In this document: positions 19,254-25,191 of the stretch, piece by piece
Layout: each line of letters begins with the position of its first letter
Position numbering within the stretch: the stretch's first letter is position 1
From: a virus
IMG/VR virus record: IMGVR_UViG_3300034691_000038
Span: 1-25,762 of that record
Direction: 5' to 3' (one strand)
Length of the DNA stretch: 25,762 bases
Notes under the pieces: model-generated
Seen by the model: the letters and a program-made list of their open reading frames with translations, nothing else
Databases searched by the model: none
Told to the model about the DNA's origin: nothing
Translations under genes and position numbers: made by a program

Positions 19254-19615
19254 GACTTCACCAGCTTGGTTGATTTGGTGCCCGCCCATACAAAGCCTAG
19301 CTCTTTCAGTTTGCCTATCGCCTGCACTTCTGCCTGTGTTTCTGACATTACGCCTACGATTGTAACTTTCAGTTCAACTGCGAGTTCACCAACCCACGCA
19401 CCCTTCGGCCTAACGAACAGGGAAACCTCGACCGTATAGCGAATGGGCGCATCGGGCTGAAACATTTGACCCCGGGCCTTCTTCATTGCCTTGACTTGCT
19501 TGGTTGCGCGCTTCAGGTCTGCTTTCGCAATATCCTGTGCGTGTTCCCATTCAATCTGCGCCGCTTTCAACTCTTGTTCGAAGCGCAGAGCGCTTTCCCA
19601 TTTCTTAAAGGACAT
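19250..19615 (-). CDS. Hypothetical protein with N-terminal coiled coil, 121 aa
   Basis: The start is ATG 19615, overlapping the previous stop as TGATG; the open extension to 19705 lies inside that gene. Residues about 1-50 (FKKWESALRFEQELKAAQIEWEHAQDIAKADLKRATKQVKAMKKA) form a long charged helix or coiled coil. It is followed by a strand-rich half (RYTVEVSLFVRPKGAWVGELAVELKVTIVGV) and a final helix ending WAGTKSTKLVKS. No family is recognised. Confidence 0.66.
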   Translation of the reverse strand: MSFKKWESALRFEQELKAAQIEWEHAQDIAKADLKRATKQVKAMKKARGQMFQPDAPIRYTVEVSLFVRPKGAWVGELAVELKVTIVGVMSETQAEVQAIGKLKELGFVWAGTKSTKLVKS

Positions 19616-19872
19616 CAGAAGAAACTCACTATCAGTTTGTCTTTCCCGTCCGGGATGTAGTAAGTCGCAACGTTGCTGAAGCAGATTGCGTAAACGCGTC
19701 TCCAACGACCGTTGAAGTGAACGCGGTAGCGAGTTGGGAGCTTGGAACCATAGCCGGTGCGGCTTGGGTTCTTAGGCGCTTCGGTGATGTCGAAGGGCAC
19801 TTTTTCGTCACGGCATGAAGCCGGCGCGGTGCCGTGCTTCACATACGCTTTCATGATTTCACTGTCTTGCAT
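19615..19872 (-). CDS. Hypothetical protein, 85 aa
   Basis: The ATG at 19872 lies 51 nt from promoter element E, the same distance as in four other units, whereas the ATG at 19911 would leave only 12 nt. CCGGGG precedes it. The protein has a basic strand-rich end (RTGYGSKLPTRYRVHFNGRWRRVYAICFSNVATYYIPDGKDKLIVSFF) that looks like a small beta-barrel or nucleic-acid-binding domain. Its function is not known. It is the first gene of a four- to five-gene transcript. Confidence 0.68.
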   Translation of the reverse strand: MQDSEIMKAYVKHGTAPASCRDEKVPFDITEAPKNPSRTGYGSKLPTRYRVHFNGRWRRVYAICFSNVATYYIPDGKDKLIVSFF

Positions 19873-19922
19873 GATCTTTGCCCCGGTGTGTTTCGAGGTG
19901 CCCATTGTCACAATACAGGGGT

Positions 19923-19955
19923 GGACATAAAAGCGTTTCGCTTGGCTGAATTGCG
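19923..19955 (-). promoter_or_regulatory. Shared promoter-like element E
   Basis: On the minus strand, AATTCAGCCAAGCGAAACGC is followed by TTTTATGTCC, 51 nt before the ATG at 19872. It matches element D (20546-20578) almost throughout and elements A-C at the ends (GCC...TGTCC). Confidence 0.65.
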
Positions 19956-19987
19956 TTCGTCCGGGCTCATCCTAGGCATCACAACGA

Positions 19988-20007
19988 CGCTAGGCTTTCG
20001 CCTAACG
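19988..20007 (-). other. GAAA-loop hairpin spanning the stop codon of the 81-aa gene
   Basis: On the minus strand CGTTAGGC, loop GAAA and GCCTAGCG form eight pairs (one G-T). The TAG stop of the 20002-20247 gene is inside the stem. No T-run follows. Confidence 0.6.
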
Positions 20008-20247
20008 TGGGATTGGAAAGGAACCCTTCCAGTCACGTTCCATGCGGTCGAGTATCCTGTCGAGTGCCGCCTTCTTCCCGGTGATCAGGTAACCAGCCTG
20101 CACACCACCTACGCCCTGCGGCCAATCGCCCTCTGGGTAAATCACGACGTAATAAGCCCCGTCGTCTTTGATGCGGGCGCACATGCAATGCCCTTTCACC
20201 GCATCGTAGGATTTCTGCATTGCGATGATATTCGCTTGAACGCTCAT
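20002..20247 (-). CDS. Hypothetical protein, 81 aa
   Basis: ATG 20247 overlaps the previous stop (ATGA). The order helix (ANIIAMQKSYDAVKGH), strands (CMCARIKDDGAYYVVIYPEGDW), turn, helix (GKKAALDRILDRMERDWKG) suggests a compact alpha/beta domain. No family is recognised. It is the second gene of a two-gene unit driven from element D. Confidence 0.66.
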   Translation of the reverse strand: MSVQANIIAMQKSYDAVKGHCMCARIKDDGAYYVVIYPEGDWPQGVGGVQAGYLITGKKAALDRILDRMERDWKGSFPIPR

Positions 20248-20498
20248 TCTTGCCCCCGTGCAGCCTTTTCAGCGATGATTTGTTTCATCAGGTCTTCAAT
20301 GCAGGCAATGAAGACATCATGCTTTGCACGGGGCTTCAGACCCAACCGAGCGGCAATGCGCGGGCGAATTGCACCACCCGACGACTTGAGCCCGACCTTT
20401 TCGAGCTTCAGCGCGCCCTTCCAAGAAGCGAGACAGAAATAGTTCACTTCTTCGGTTGCGCCCGGTGCAACAACGTTTGCGTCTGCTGGTCTGGTCAT
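20244..20498 (-). CDS. Hypothetical protein, 84 aa
   Basis: ATG 20498 has AGGGAG upstream and lies 48 nt from element D; the open extension to 20594 crosses that element. The protein is basic and helical in its second half (GGAIRPRIAARLGLKPRAKHDVFIACIEDLMKQIIAEKAARGQE), possibly nucleic-acid binding. Function is unknown. Confidence 0.67.
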   Translation of the reverse strand: MTRPADANVVAPGATEEVNYFCLASWKGALKLEKVGLKSSGGAIRPRIAARLGLKPRAKHDVFIACIEDLMKQIIAEKAARGQE

Positions 20499-20545
20499 GT
20501 CGGTGACTCCCTGTTGGTGTGACTGCATTATGTCGCCCGGGAGGT

Positions 20546-20578
20546 GGACAACATAGCGTTTCGCTTGGCCGAATTTAC
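20546..20578 (-). promoter_or_regulatory. Shared promoter-like element D
   Basis: On the minus strand AATTCGGCCAAGCGAAACGC is followed by TATGTTGTCC, 48 nt before the ATG at 20498. TATGTT could be a -10 box. There is no standard -35. Confidence 0.68.
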
Positions 20579-20620
20579 TTCGTCCTGACAACACCGGGAC
20601 TCATCCTAGGCCCGCGGCAA

Positions 20621-20634
20621 AAGCCCGAAGGCTC
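20621..20634 (-). other. UUCG-loop hairpin after the 147-aa gene
   Basis: On the minus strand GAGCC, loop TTCG and GGCTT follow the stop at 20639 within a few bases. It is followed by TTGCC only, so it is not a clear intrinsic terminator. Confidence 0.6.
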
Positions 20635-20638
20635 CTGC

Positions 20639-21082
20639 TTAGTCGTAATCGTATTGGAGGCTGTGACTTCCAAACTCCAAGTAGGTGACCTTGATGATGT
20701 CGCGAACATCGGAACCGAACGACTCCAGCCCAACGCCTGTGCCCATTGCCTGCATTGCGCAGTAGTGCCCGAACATTTCCGGGGTCAGCTCCCGGTCTGC
20801 ATCCTTACGGTCATACAGCTCCTGTGCGTGGGCATAGATGCTCTGAATGGTGCAGCACCCGGTGTTGTCCAAGCACTTGGGAACCGAGCGATTCGCGGTC
20901 TGCATGTCCATGATCAGCACCTTTGCTGCGTTCACGGCTGCCGGGTCGGTGATATGCGGGAGCTGGTCCATGATTTCCCCGCGCATCGGGTTCCCTTCGT
21001 CTTCACGCAAGTCAGCATAAGCCGAAGCGAAGAACGCGAGTTCCATGCCGTGTTTGATTTGCTCAAAGGTGGTAGTCAGCAT
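20639..21082 (-). CDS. Hypothetical protein, 147 aa
   Basis: The ATG joins the previous stop by TAATG. The protein is helical and acidic. It has FEQIKHGMELAFFASAYADLRED, a stretch with paired cysteines (VPKCLDNTGCCTIQSIYAHAQELYDRKDADRELTPEMFGHYCAMQAMG), and a strand-rich end (DIIKVTYLEFGSHSLQYDYD). Four cysteines within about 40 residues could bind metal, but their spacing fits no known finger. It belongs to the two-gene unit started from element C. Confidence 0.7.
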   Translation of the reverse strand: MLTTTFEQIKHGMELAFFASAYADLREDEGNPMRGEIMDQLPHITDPAAVNAAKVLIMDMQTANRSVPKCLDNTGCCTIQSIYAHAQELYDRKDADRELTPEMFGHYCAMQAMGTGVGLESFGSDVRDIIKVTYLEFGSHSLQYDYD

Positions 21083-21441
21083 TATTTGTCGCTCCCGATT
21101 TTGATGTGACGAAGGTTCGCGGTGTTGAGCGGCACACAGTCTGCGGGCATTTCTTGCGGGCGCAAGGTGATGCGCGTCGGGGCGCTATAGCTGCGCGCAG
21201 TGTGACCGATCAGGTCAGTAGGACACTCGACCCAATATTCAGTGTGGGTCATAGCGAGCAGCATTTCTTCGGTCGACATTTGCCCGGGCTTAGAATGCGG
21301 CAGGGAGACCGACAGCTCATTCAGAGCATCACCGGTGATGGTTTGCCCGTAACGGGTCAGCAGCGCGCTGTCAGGGCCGCCCAGCACGTCATAGGTGAAG
21401 GTGTCGGTGCTTTCGTCATAGCCGGTGATGGTCAGTTTCAT
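21082..21441 (-). CDS. Hypothetical protein, 119 aa
   Basis: The ATG at 21441 follows GGGAG and is 47 nt from element C. The start is strand-rich (KLTITGYDESTDTFTYDVLGG), followed by turns and short strands (YWVECPTDLIGH, TRITLRPQEMPADCVPLNTANLRHIKIG). It reads as a small beta protein without a recognised family and is the first gene of its unit. Confidence 0.7.
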   Translation of the reverse strand: MKLTITGYDESTDTFTYDVLGGPDSALLTRYGQTITGDALNELSVSLPHSKPGQMSTEEMLLAMTHTEYWVECPTDLIGHTARSYSAPTRITLRPQEMPADCVPLNTANLRHIKIGSDK

Positions 21442-21487
21442 TTTGCCGCTCCCTTTGTTGAGGTGCCCAGTCTCTCAAGCCGGGGTT

Positions 21488-21520
21488 GGACAACATAGAG
21501 TTCTGCTAGGCAGATGTGCA
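21488..21520 (-). promoter_or_regulatory. Shared promoter-like element C
   Basis: TGCACATCTGCCTAGCAG ... TATGTTGTCC on the minus strand, 47 nt before ATG 21441. The first 13 bases equal those of A and B, and the last ten equal those of D. Confidence 0.68.
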
Positions 21521-21559
21521 TTTGACCCTCAAGGTGTGGGGAGTAGGCGAAAATACTTT

Positions 21560-21638
21560 GTTGCGTTAAAACGCAACATCGCCCTAACGCAACAAGAAAA
21601 TAGCGTTTGGGTATGGAAACGCAACATGGAAACGCAAC
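21560..21638. repeat. Cluster of five AACGCAAC/GTTGCGTT boxes
   Basis: Boxes begin at 21560 (inverted), 21570, 21586, 21618 and 21631. The first two form the palindrome GTTGCGTTaaAACGCAAC. Further boxes lie at 24241 and at 25031-25154. This is a candidate array for a phage DNA-binding protein, upstream of element C. Confidence 0.8.
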
Positions 21639-21687
21639 ATAACTTAATCGGCCTAGGCGGTCCTGGGCAATCCTAGGCACGCTAGAC

Positions 21688-21701
21688 AACCCCGAAGGGC
21701 T
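21688..21701 (-). other. UUCG-loop hairpin after the 42-aa gene
   Basis: On the minus strand AGCCC, loop TTCG and GGGTT begin 1 nt after the TAG stop at 21703. There is no T-run. Confidence 0.62.
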
Positions 21702-21702
21702 C

Positions 21703-21831
21703 CTACTCAGATTCTTCAGGAAGTGTAGGAAACATCGCCGCTTGTTCGGCGAGGTAGTTCAGATCATCCCGGGTAGGAAGATCGTCGTCGCAACCGTCTT
21801 CACGGTCGTCAATATCAAATGGGTCTTTCAC
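21703..21831 (-). CDS. Small acidic protein, 42 aa (GTG start)
   Basis: GTG 21831 overlaps the previous stop as GTGA, behind GGGGTGA. The peptide is strikingly acidic (KDPFDIDDREDGCDDDLPTRDDLNYLAEQ) and ends PTLPEESE. The overlap, start and hairpin right after the stop support a real gene. Acidic phage peptides of this size can mimic DNA and inhibit host enzymes; that is conjecture here. Confidence 0.62.
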   Translation of the reverse strand: MKDPFDIDDREDGCDDDLPTRDDLNYLAEQAAMFPTLPEESE

Positions 21832-22052
21832 CGTTCACCCCAAAAGCGGCCGTTGTAGGAGAAATGCCCGACGCGCTTACCGTTGCGCAACACGGCACCG
21901 TCGTCTTTCAGGAACTCACTGCTACCCAACCCTTTCAAGCTGCGCCCGTGGGTTGATTCATCCCGGTAGCAGACAAGAGCGGCGCGACACTCTTTCAGCG
22001 ACCGAACGTCAAAGAACCCGCGCCCGATCTTAATCGCCCATTGCGCTTTCAT
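21828..22052 (-). CDS. Hypothetical protein, 74 aa
   Basis: ATG 22052, one base after the upstream stop (TGACATG) with CGGGA before it, is preferred to an overlapping frame to 22085. The protein is basic: KAQWAIKIGRGFFDVRSLKECRAALVCYRDEST, then strands (DGAVLRNGKRVGHFSYNGRFWGER). The second half has a repeated G-x-F/W strand character. The family is unknown. Confidence 0.66.
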   Translation of the reverse strand: MKAQWAIKIGRGFFDVRSLKECRAALVCYRDESTHGRSLKGLGSSEFLKDDGAVLRNGKRVGHFSYNGRFWGER

Positions 22053-22053
22053 G

Positions 22054-22428
22054 TCAAAAGTCCCGATAGAGTTTGGTTGTGTCAATCCCGATGTTGAACA
22101 GGTCGACTTCGTCGTGATTGTCCCGGTTAGTGATACGAGAGGTCAGGTGAAAGCGTAGGAACTCGTTCGCTTCTTCGAGGGTGTCGAACGCATACGCGCC
22201 CAGAAACGCCGCTTCGCTTGTGTAGTCGGCGTGACCCTCTGCGATGTTGCAGCAGTCAAGCGCATTGAAGAACGCGACCACGAACGTGTTGCCGGTGTCT
22301 GTCCCGGTGAGGTAGCAGGTTCGATCAATCAACAGTTGGTCGATCACAGAGAAACAGTTGTCCCGAAACTCACAGCAGAGCTTGTCATTGAACAGGTTGT
22401 TCGCTTCGTCGTAAGAGACCTTTTTCAC
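22054..22428 (-). CDS. Hypothetical protein, 124 aa
   Basis: GTG 22428 has GGGAG six bases upstream and is 52 nt from element B. The protein has a helical start (YDEANNLFNDKLCCEFRDNCFSVIDQLLID), four cysteines in the first half, a central strand (NTFVVAFFNALDCCNIA), and a helix (DTLEEANEFLRFHL). It is the first gene of a three-gene unit. No family is recognised. Confidence 0.7.
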   Translation of the reverse strand: MKKVSYDEANNLFNDKLCCEFRDNCFSVIDQLLIDRTCYLTGTDTGNTFVVAFFNALDCCNIAEGHADYTSEAAFLGAYAFDTLEEANEFLRFHLTSRITNRDNHDEVDLFNIGIDTTKLYRDF

Positions 22429-22479
22429 AGTCTGCTCCCGGTGTCGTTTAAGAGGTGCCCAGCTTGAGGGTCAAAAGGT

Positions 22480-22513
22480 GGACAAAACAGGGCTTTTTCA
22501 GGCAGATGTGCAT
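22480..22513 (-). promoter_or_regulatory. Shared promoter-like element B
   Basis: The core is identical to element A, together a 37-bp exact direct repeat with 23277-23313. Read on the minus strand TGCACATCTGCCT ... TGTTTTGTCC, 52 nt before the GTG at 22428. Confidence 0.75.
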
Positions 22514-22583
22514 TTTGCTCGAAGGCTCTAGGACGCGGGTTTGTTATCTTTTGGCTGTAGGGAGAAGACTGATCCTAGGCCAT

Positions 22584-22619
22584 CCTTGGAATGCTCTGGA
22601 ATGTCTAGGCATTCCAAGG
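22584..22619. repeat. Ten-bp perfect inverted repeat CCTTGGAATG/CATTCCAAGG
   Basis: The arms are separated by 16 bp that repeat GGAATG and contain TCTAGG. A CCTAGG lies just outside (22574). It could be an operator or an RNA hairpin in the gap 22429-22649, which holds no gene. Confidence 0.6.
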
Positions 22620-22629
22620 ACGTAACCAC

Positions 22630-22645
22630 GAACCCCGAAGGGCTC
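22630..22645 (-). other. UUCG-loop hairpin after the 90-aa gene
   Basis: On the minus strand GAGCCC, loop TTCG and GGGTTC, starting 4 nt after the stop at 22650. It is almost the same sequence as 21688-21701. Confidence 0.65.
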
Positions 22646-22649
22646 CTGC

Positions 22650-22922
22650 TTATCCTGCTGCGGCTATTGCCTGCGCTTTCTCTTCGTCGCTGATGTAAAC
22701 GCCCTTGTAGGAGCCGTGGTCATACATGTGCATCACCGCACGCTCTGACAGCTCAGTCACTCCTACCTCACCAGAGACCATACGGGACAGGTCAATGAAG
22801 CGAACTGTCAGGAAGGTCATGCCGAACTCTTCGTCGTGATCGGGCTCGCCCACTTGGTAGGCAATGACGATTTGACCTTCGGGCGTATAGGTGCGCCCGG
22901 TGTTGAACTTGATCGCTTTCAT
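22650..22922 (-). CDS. Hypothetical protein, 90 aa
   Basis: ATG 22922 overlaps the previous stop (ATGA). A strand-rich start (AIKFNTGRTYTPEGQIVIAYQVGEPD, MTFLTVRFIDLSRM) is followed by a helical end (ELSERAVMHMYDHGSYKGVYISDEEKAQAIAAA). The family is unknown. It is the second gene of the unit from element A. Confidence 0.68.
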   Translation of the reverse strand: MKAIKFNTGRTYTPEGQIVIAYQVGEPDHDEEFGMTFLTVRFIDLSRMVSGEVGVTELSERAVMHMYDHGSYKGVYISDEEKAQAIAAAG

Positions 22923-23224
22923 TGGTCATAACCCCGTTCTTCTTCAGCGGCTTGCTTACACAGATACTGCGATGCAACGAACTGGTTATCGAAAAACCCG
23001 TATTCACTGACAAAGTGAGACGAGTTGGGCTTAGAGCAGAGCAGCAGCTTCACATAGATGAACGAGTTTTCTTGAAGGTGGGAGGGCAACACGGCATAGA
23101 TGTCGTCGCCCGATACCGCATAGAAGGTCACACCCTGCGGGCGGTGCGTGCATTCAACGATGTCGCCCAGCGCTTGAAGCTGGGTTTCAGTCAGCTCGAT
23201 AACGCTGTTTTTGTTGTGCTTCAT
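22919..23224 (-). CDS. Hypothetical protein, 101 aa
   Basis: ATG 23224 has CGGGAG upstream and lies 53 nt from element A. The start is helical (NSVIELTETQLQALGDIVECTHRP), the middle is strands (VTFYAVSGDDIYAVLPS, SFIYVKLLLCSKP), and the end is helical (NQFVASQYLCKQAAEEE). A compact alpha/beta accessory protein with no recognised family. Confidence 0.7.
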   Translation of the reverse strand: MKHNKNSVIELTETQLQALGDIVECTHRPQGVTFYAVSGDDIYAVLPSHLQENSFIYVKLLLCSKPNSSHFVSEYGFFDNQFVASQYLCKQAAEEERGYDQ

Positions 23225-23276
23225 GGTGGTTGCTCCCGGTGTTCGTTAAGAGTGCCCATTTTCGACAGTTTTTGAA

Positions 23277-23310
23277 GGACAAAACAGGGCTTTTTCAGGC
23301 AGATGTGCAT
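23277..23310 (-). promoter_or_regulatory. Shared promoter-like element A
   Basis: Its core is the same as element B. On the minus strand TGCACATCTGCCT ... TGTTTTGTCC, 53 nt before ATG 23224. The leader then has TGGGCACTC and ACACCGGGAG, as in B. Confidence 0.75.
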
Positions 23311-23366
23311 TTTTCGAAACCCAGCATTTATAGGGTCCGATTCACTTTTTCCCCTAGGCGGAAGAT

Positions 23367-23546
23367 TCAAATTGGACCCCTCCTAGGCACCCTAGGAAAT
23401 GACACGTTTTTGGCCCTCCTAGGCTGTCCTTGGCCTGCCCCTAGGATGATGCCTAGGATTGAGCAAACCCAATGAAACCGGGCACTTCCAAGGATTTGTC
23501 CTCGCGAGCTGCATTCTTTGGAAAAATCAACGTTTCCGAGGCTCAT
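23367..23546 (-). pseudogene. Doubtful ORF starting MSLGNVDFS, related to the start of the 18272 ORF
   Basis: From ATG 23546 the 59-residue frame begins MSLGNVDFSKECS, like MSLGNVCFSQNC of the 18272 ORF, and the DNA before and after both starts is alike (GCCTAGG, TCCAA, then GAGCCTCGGAAACGT). After about 20 residues it runs into a CCTAGG-rich stretch coding repeated ILG and then into basic low-complexity sequence. It may be a remnant of a duplicated gene or simply a noncoding repeat copy. AAGGA lies 11 bases upstream. Confidence 0.3.
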
Positions 23547-23662
23547 GTCCGTGTCGGTCCTTGGAGCCCCTAGGCCGTGAATAGGCAATCGCGTTTTGAC
23601 CACTTGTATAGCCAGTGAACGGGGCGAAAGCTGATGGTGTCAGCAGGTGATTTGGGCTGGCC

Positions 23663-23674
23663 CGCTCTTTAACA
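23663..23674 (+). promoter_or_regulatory. boxA-like antitermination sequence
   Basis: CGCTCTTTAACA matches the bacterial rRNA boxA (TGCTCTTTAACA) at 11 of 12 positions. It is on the plus strand, where no clear gene follows, so it may be chance or belong to an untranslated RNA. Confidence 0.3.
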
Positions 23675-24250
23675 ACTAGGCGATGGACGCGTTGGAAGCC
23701 CAATGAATCCGGGGCTTGGCGACGATTTTGGATAGGAGGAAATAGGCATAGGACAGGCGCCGAAGGAAGGGGTAGGAAGAAGACAAACACAATAGGCTGG
23801 CGCCCCTACCCTCTTTGGTATTTCTCTACAGTGTTTCCCTATACGCGGGAGCATTCGAGGAGTGGGGTGTTGGTGTTGTTGCTGATGTTCCCGGTGGTCT
23901 TTTCTTCTACGTTCTGTGATTCGATTCTGGGCGTTTTGTGGTCGTTCGGGCTGTGACTCCCGGGCGTTCATTCTCTTACGTCATGAGCGGGCTTATAGAG
24001 AGTTTGAGCTTGTGGTTATTGGTTCAGGGCTCATTCTCCCCGGGGTTCTCTTCTTGCTGCTTTCTCTTACGTTTGGTGGAATTTGTCATCCCGGTGTTGG
24101 TTTCCGTGGAAAGACTTTCTCTTACGTTTGGCTCTTCAAAGTCTTCTGCTTCCCGGTTGAATTTCCCTCCCGGTGTTCAGCTCTTACGTTTAGGGTTGGC
24201 CGCAACGTTTAGCTGCGTTCTGTTGCGAATACCGGGATTTGTTGCGTTCA

Positions 24251-24309
24251 CTTGGGGCTTTTGCATTTCACTTGGGGTTTTAGACCCTCGTCTATAAGTC
24301 TTTAAATAC
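24251..24309 (+). repeat. Third copy of the 59-bp CTTGGGG/CTATAAGT element
   Basis: Two CTTGGGG boxes 20 bp apart, then TTTT, CCCTCGTCTATAAGTCTTTAAATAC, matching the arms of the inverted repeat at 1155-1295 (the right arm most closely). An AT-rich stretch follows to about 24345. One AACGCAAC box (24241) touches its left end. Confidence 0.7.
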
Positions 24310-24390
24310 ATCTACAAGCCTAATAATTAATCAATTGCTCGCGCCTGAACCTTTGGGCCTACGTTTGTGCCTCGGATAACCTCAAATCAT

Positions 24391-24417
24391 AAAGAAAGGC
24401 CGGATTGCCCGACCTTT
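24391..24417 (-). terminator. Intrinsic terminator of the 82-aa gene
   Basis: AAAGGTCGG, loop GCAAT and CCGGCCTTT (one T-G pair) on the minus strand, followed by CTTTAT, a few bases after the stop at 24423. Confidence 0.85.
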
Positions 24418-24422
24418 CAGTT

Positions 24423-24671
24423 TTAGAACGCGACCACGAAATCCTGTAGGTCAATGCGCTCGCTCTTGCCATTCTCATCCTTCCAAGTGAAATAGTGACT
24501 TCCGTTATCCCTTACGCGCATTGCGAGCCTACGGGGTCGGTCTGCCTTACGCCCTTTGCGAGTCTCGACGTAATGCGCGACTTCAACGTATGGCTTGGCG
24601 ACCTTGTCGTTTGCATCTGTCAGCAGCAGCCCTTCGGATGGTGTGAACTGTTTGAATGCGGTCAGTGACAT
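24423..24671 (-). CDS. Hypothetical protein, 82 aa
   Basis: I start at ATG 24671 with GAGGA at seven bases. The frame stays open to 24854 with plausible sequence (GVSVEFDAIDGENTLRPTATTQ), so a longer form cannot be excluded. The protein is basic and strand-rich: LTDANDKVAKPYVEVAHYVETRKGRKADRPRRLAMRVRDNGSHYFTWKDENGKSERIDLQDFVVAF. This alternation of strands and charged turns would suit a small beta-barrel or nucleic-acid-binding domain. It is a single-gene unit with its own terminator. The family is unknown. Confidence 0.68.
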   Translation of the reverse strand: MSLTAFKQFTPSEGLLLTDANDKVAKPYVEVAHYVETRKGRKADRPRRLAMRVRDNGSHYFTWKDENGKSERIDLQDFVVAF

Positions 24672-25030
24672 ATTTGTATCCTCATAACGTAAATATGGTG
24701 GGCACTGCTCAAGTTCGCCCGTTATCCCTGTCTGTGTTGTTGCCGTTGGTCTTAGTGTGTTCTCCCCGTCGATTGCATCAAACTCAACCGACACACCGAT
24801 TAAACCCTGTGGCGCTTGGCTAATAAAGGGTTTGGGTTGGCAAGAACCGTGCATCTGGTCGGGTAGCTTCAGGTAGTGACGGGCTCGTATAGCGCTCTGT
24901 GGGCTGCGTTCTCGGGTTTCTGCTACCGGTATGAGGGTGAACCCGGGAAAACGTCTTAAATCGCGTCTGGGAGCCCTTCCCGGGTCGGCCGCTGTGCCCG
25001 CGCTGGGCGTTCTGGTTAGCTTCTGACTAC

Positions 25031-25154
25031 GTTGCGTTTAACGCAACAGGGTTGCAGGCGAAAAACCCTTATGCGTCAACAACTTAGGACGTGTTCTCGG
25101 GCGGGCTGTTGCGGGCAACGCAACAGGGGTCATTCTTGTTGCGTTTCAACGCAA
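25031..25154. repeat. Second AACGCAAC/GTTGCGTT cluster
   Basis: GTTGCGTTtAACGCAAC (25031-25047) and a near-palindrome GTTGCGTTtcAACGCAA (25138-25154) flank a single AACGCAAC at 25117. The last one abuts the terminator hairpin. Confidence 0.75.
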
Positions 25155-25176
25155 AAAGCCCCTTTCGGGGCTTTTT
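25153..25176. terminator. Strong bidirectional intrinsic terminator
   Basis: AAAAAGCCCC, loop TTTC and GGGGCTTTTT form ten pairs with T-runs in both directions. It closes the partial gene at the right edge, 16 nt after its stop. Confidence 0.92.
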
Positions 25177-25191
25177 GACTATCGGGTCAAC

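Larger units (their letters stand above)
18435..23574. repeat. Family of 14 CCTAGG palindromes in intergenic DNA
   Basis: Exact CCTAGG, usually as TCCTAGGC, begins at 18435, 18540, 19971, 20605, 21652, 21672, 22574, 23353, 23382, 23391, 23418, 23440, 23452 and 23569. All lie between confident genes; the copy at 18435 and five of the 23.4 kb copies fall in two doubtful ORFs. I found none in the rest of the window by eye. CTAG is usually rare in bacterial and phage DNA, so the clustering is not chance. Confidence 0.85.
23547..24390. other. Noncoding, repeat-rich stretch of about 840 bp
   Basis: No convincing gene is seen. On the minus strand the part 23850-24215 repeats, about every 60-70 bp, AAACGTAAGAG and, a short way off, ACCGGGA, the same ribosome-site sequence (ACACCGGGAG) found in the leaders of the small genes to the left. 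These look like leaders without their genes. One minus-strand frame (23669-23971) is open for 100 codons but is low complexity. An AT-rich tail (24290-24345) follows the G-rich element at 24251. Confidence 0.5.
24672..25191. other. Gap of about 520 bp between two minus-strand genes
   Basis: The stretch 24672-24854 may be leader or an N-terminal extension of the 82-aa protein. 24855-25030 shows no gene or clear motif. 25031-25154 carries AACGCAAC boxes and merges with the terminator at 25153. No promoter element A-E is visible here. Confidence 0.45.

Noticed and set aside
23669-23971. 100-codon minus-strand ORF and overlapping plus-strand ORFs (23916-24212, 23938-24297)
   Set aside because: These are low-complexity products over repeat-rich DNA, without family resemblance. 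The ORF at 23669 has a weak start. I treat the stretch as noncoding.
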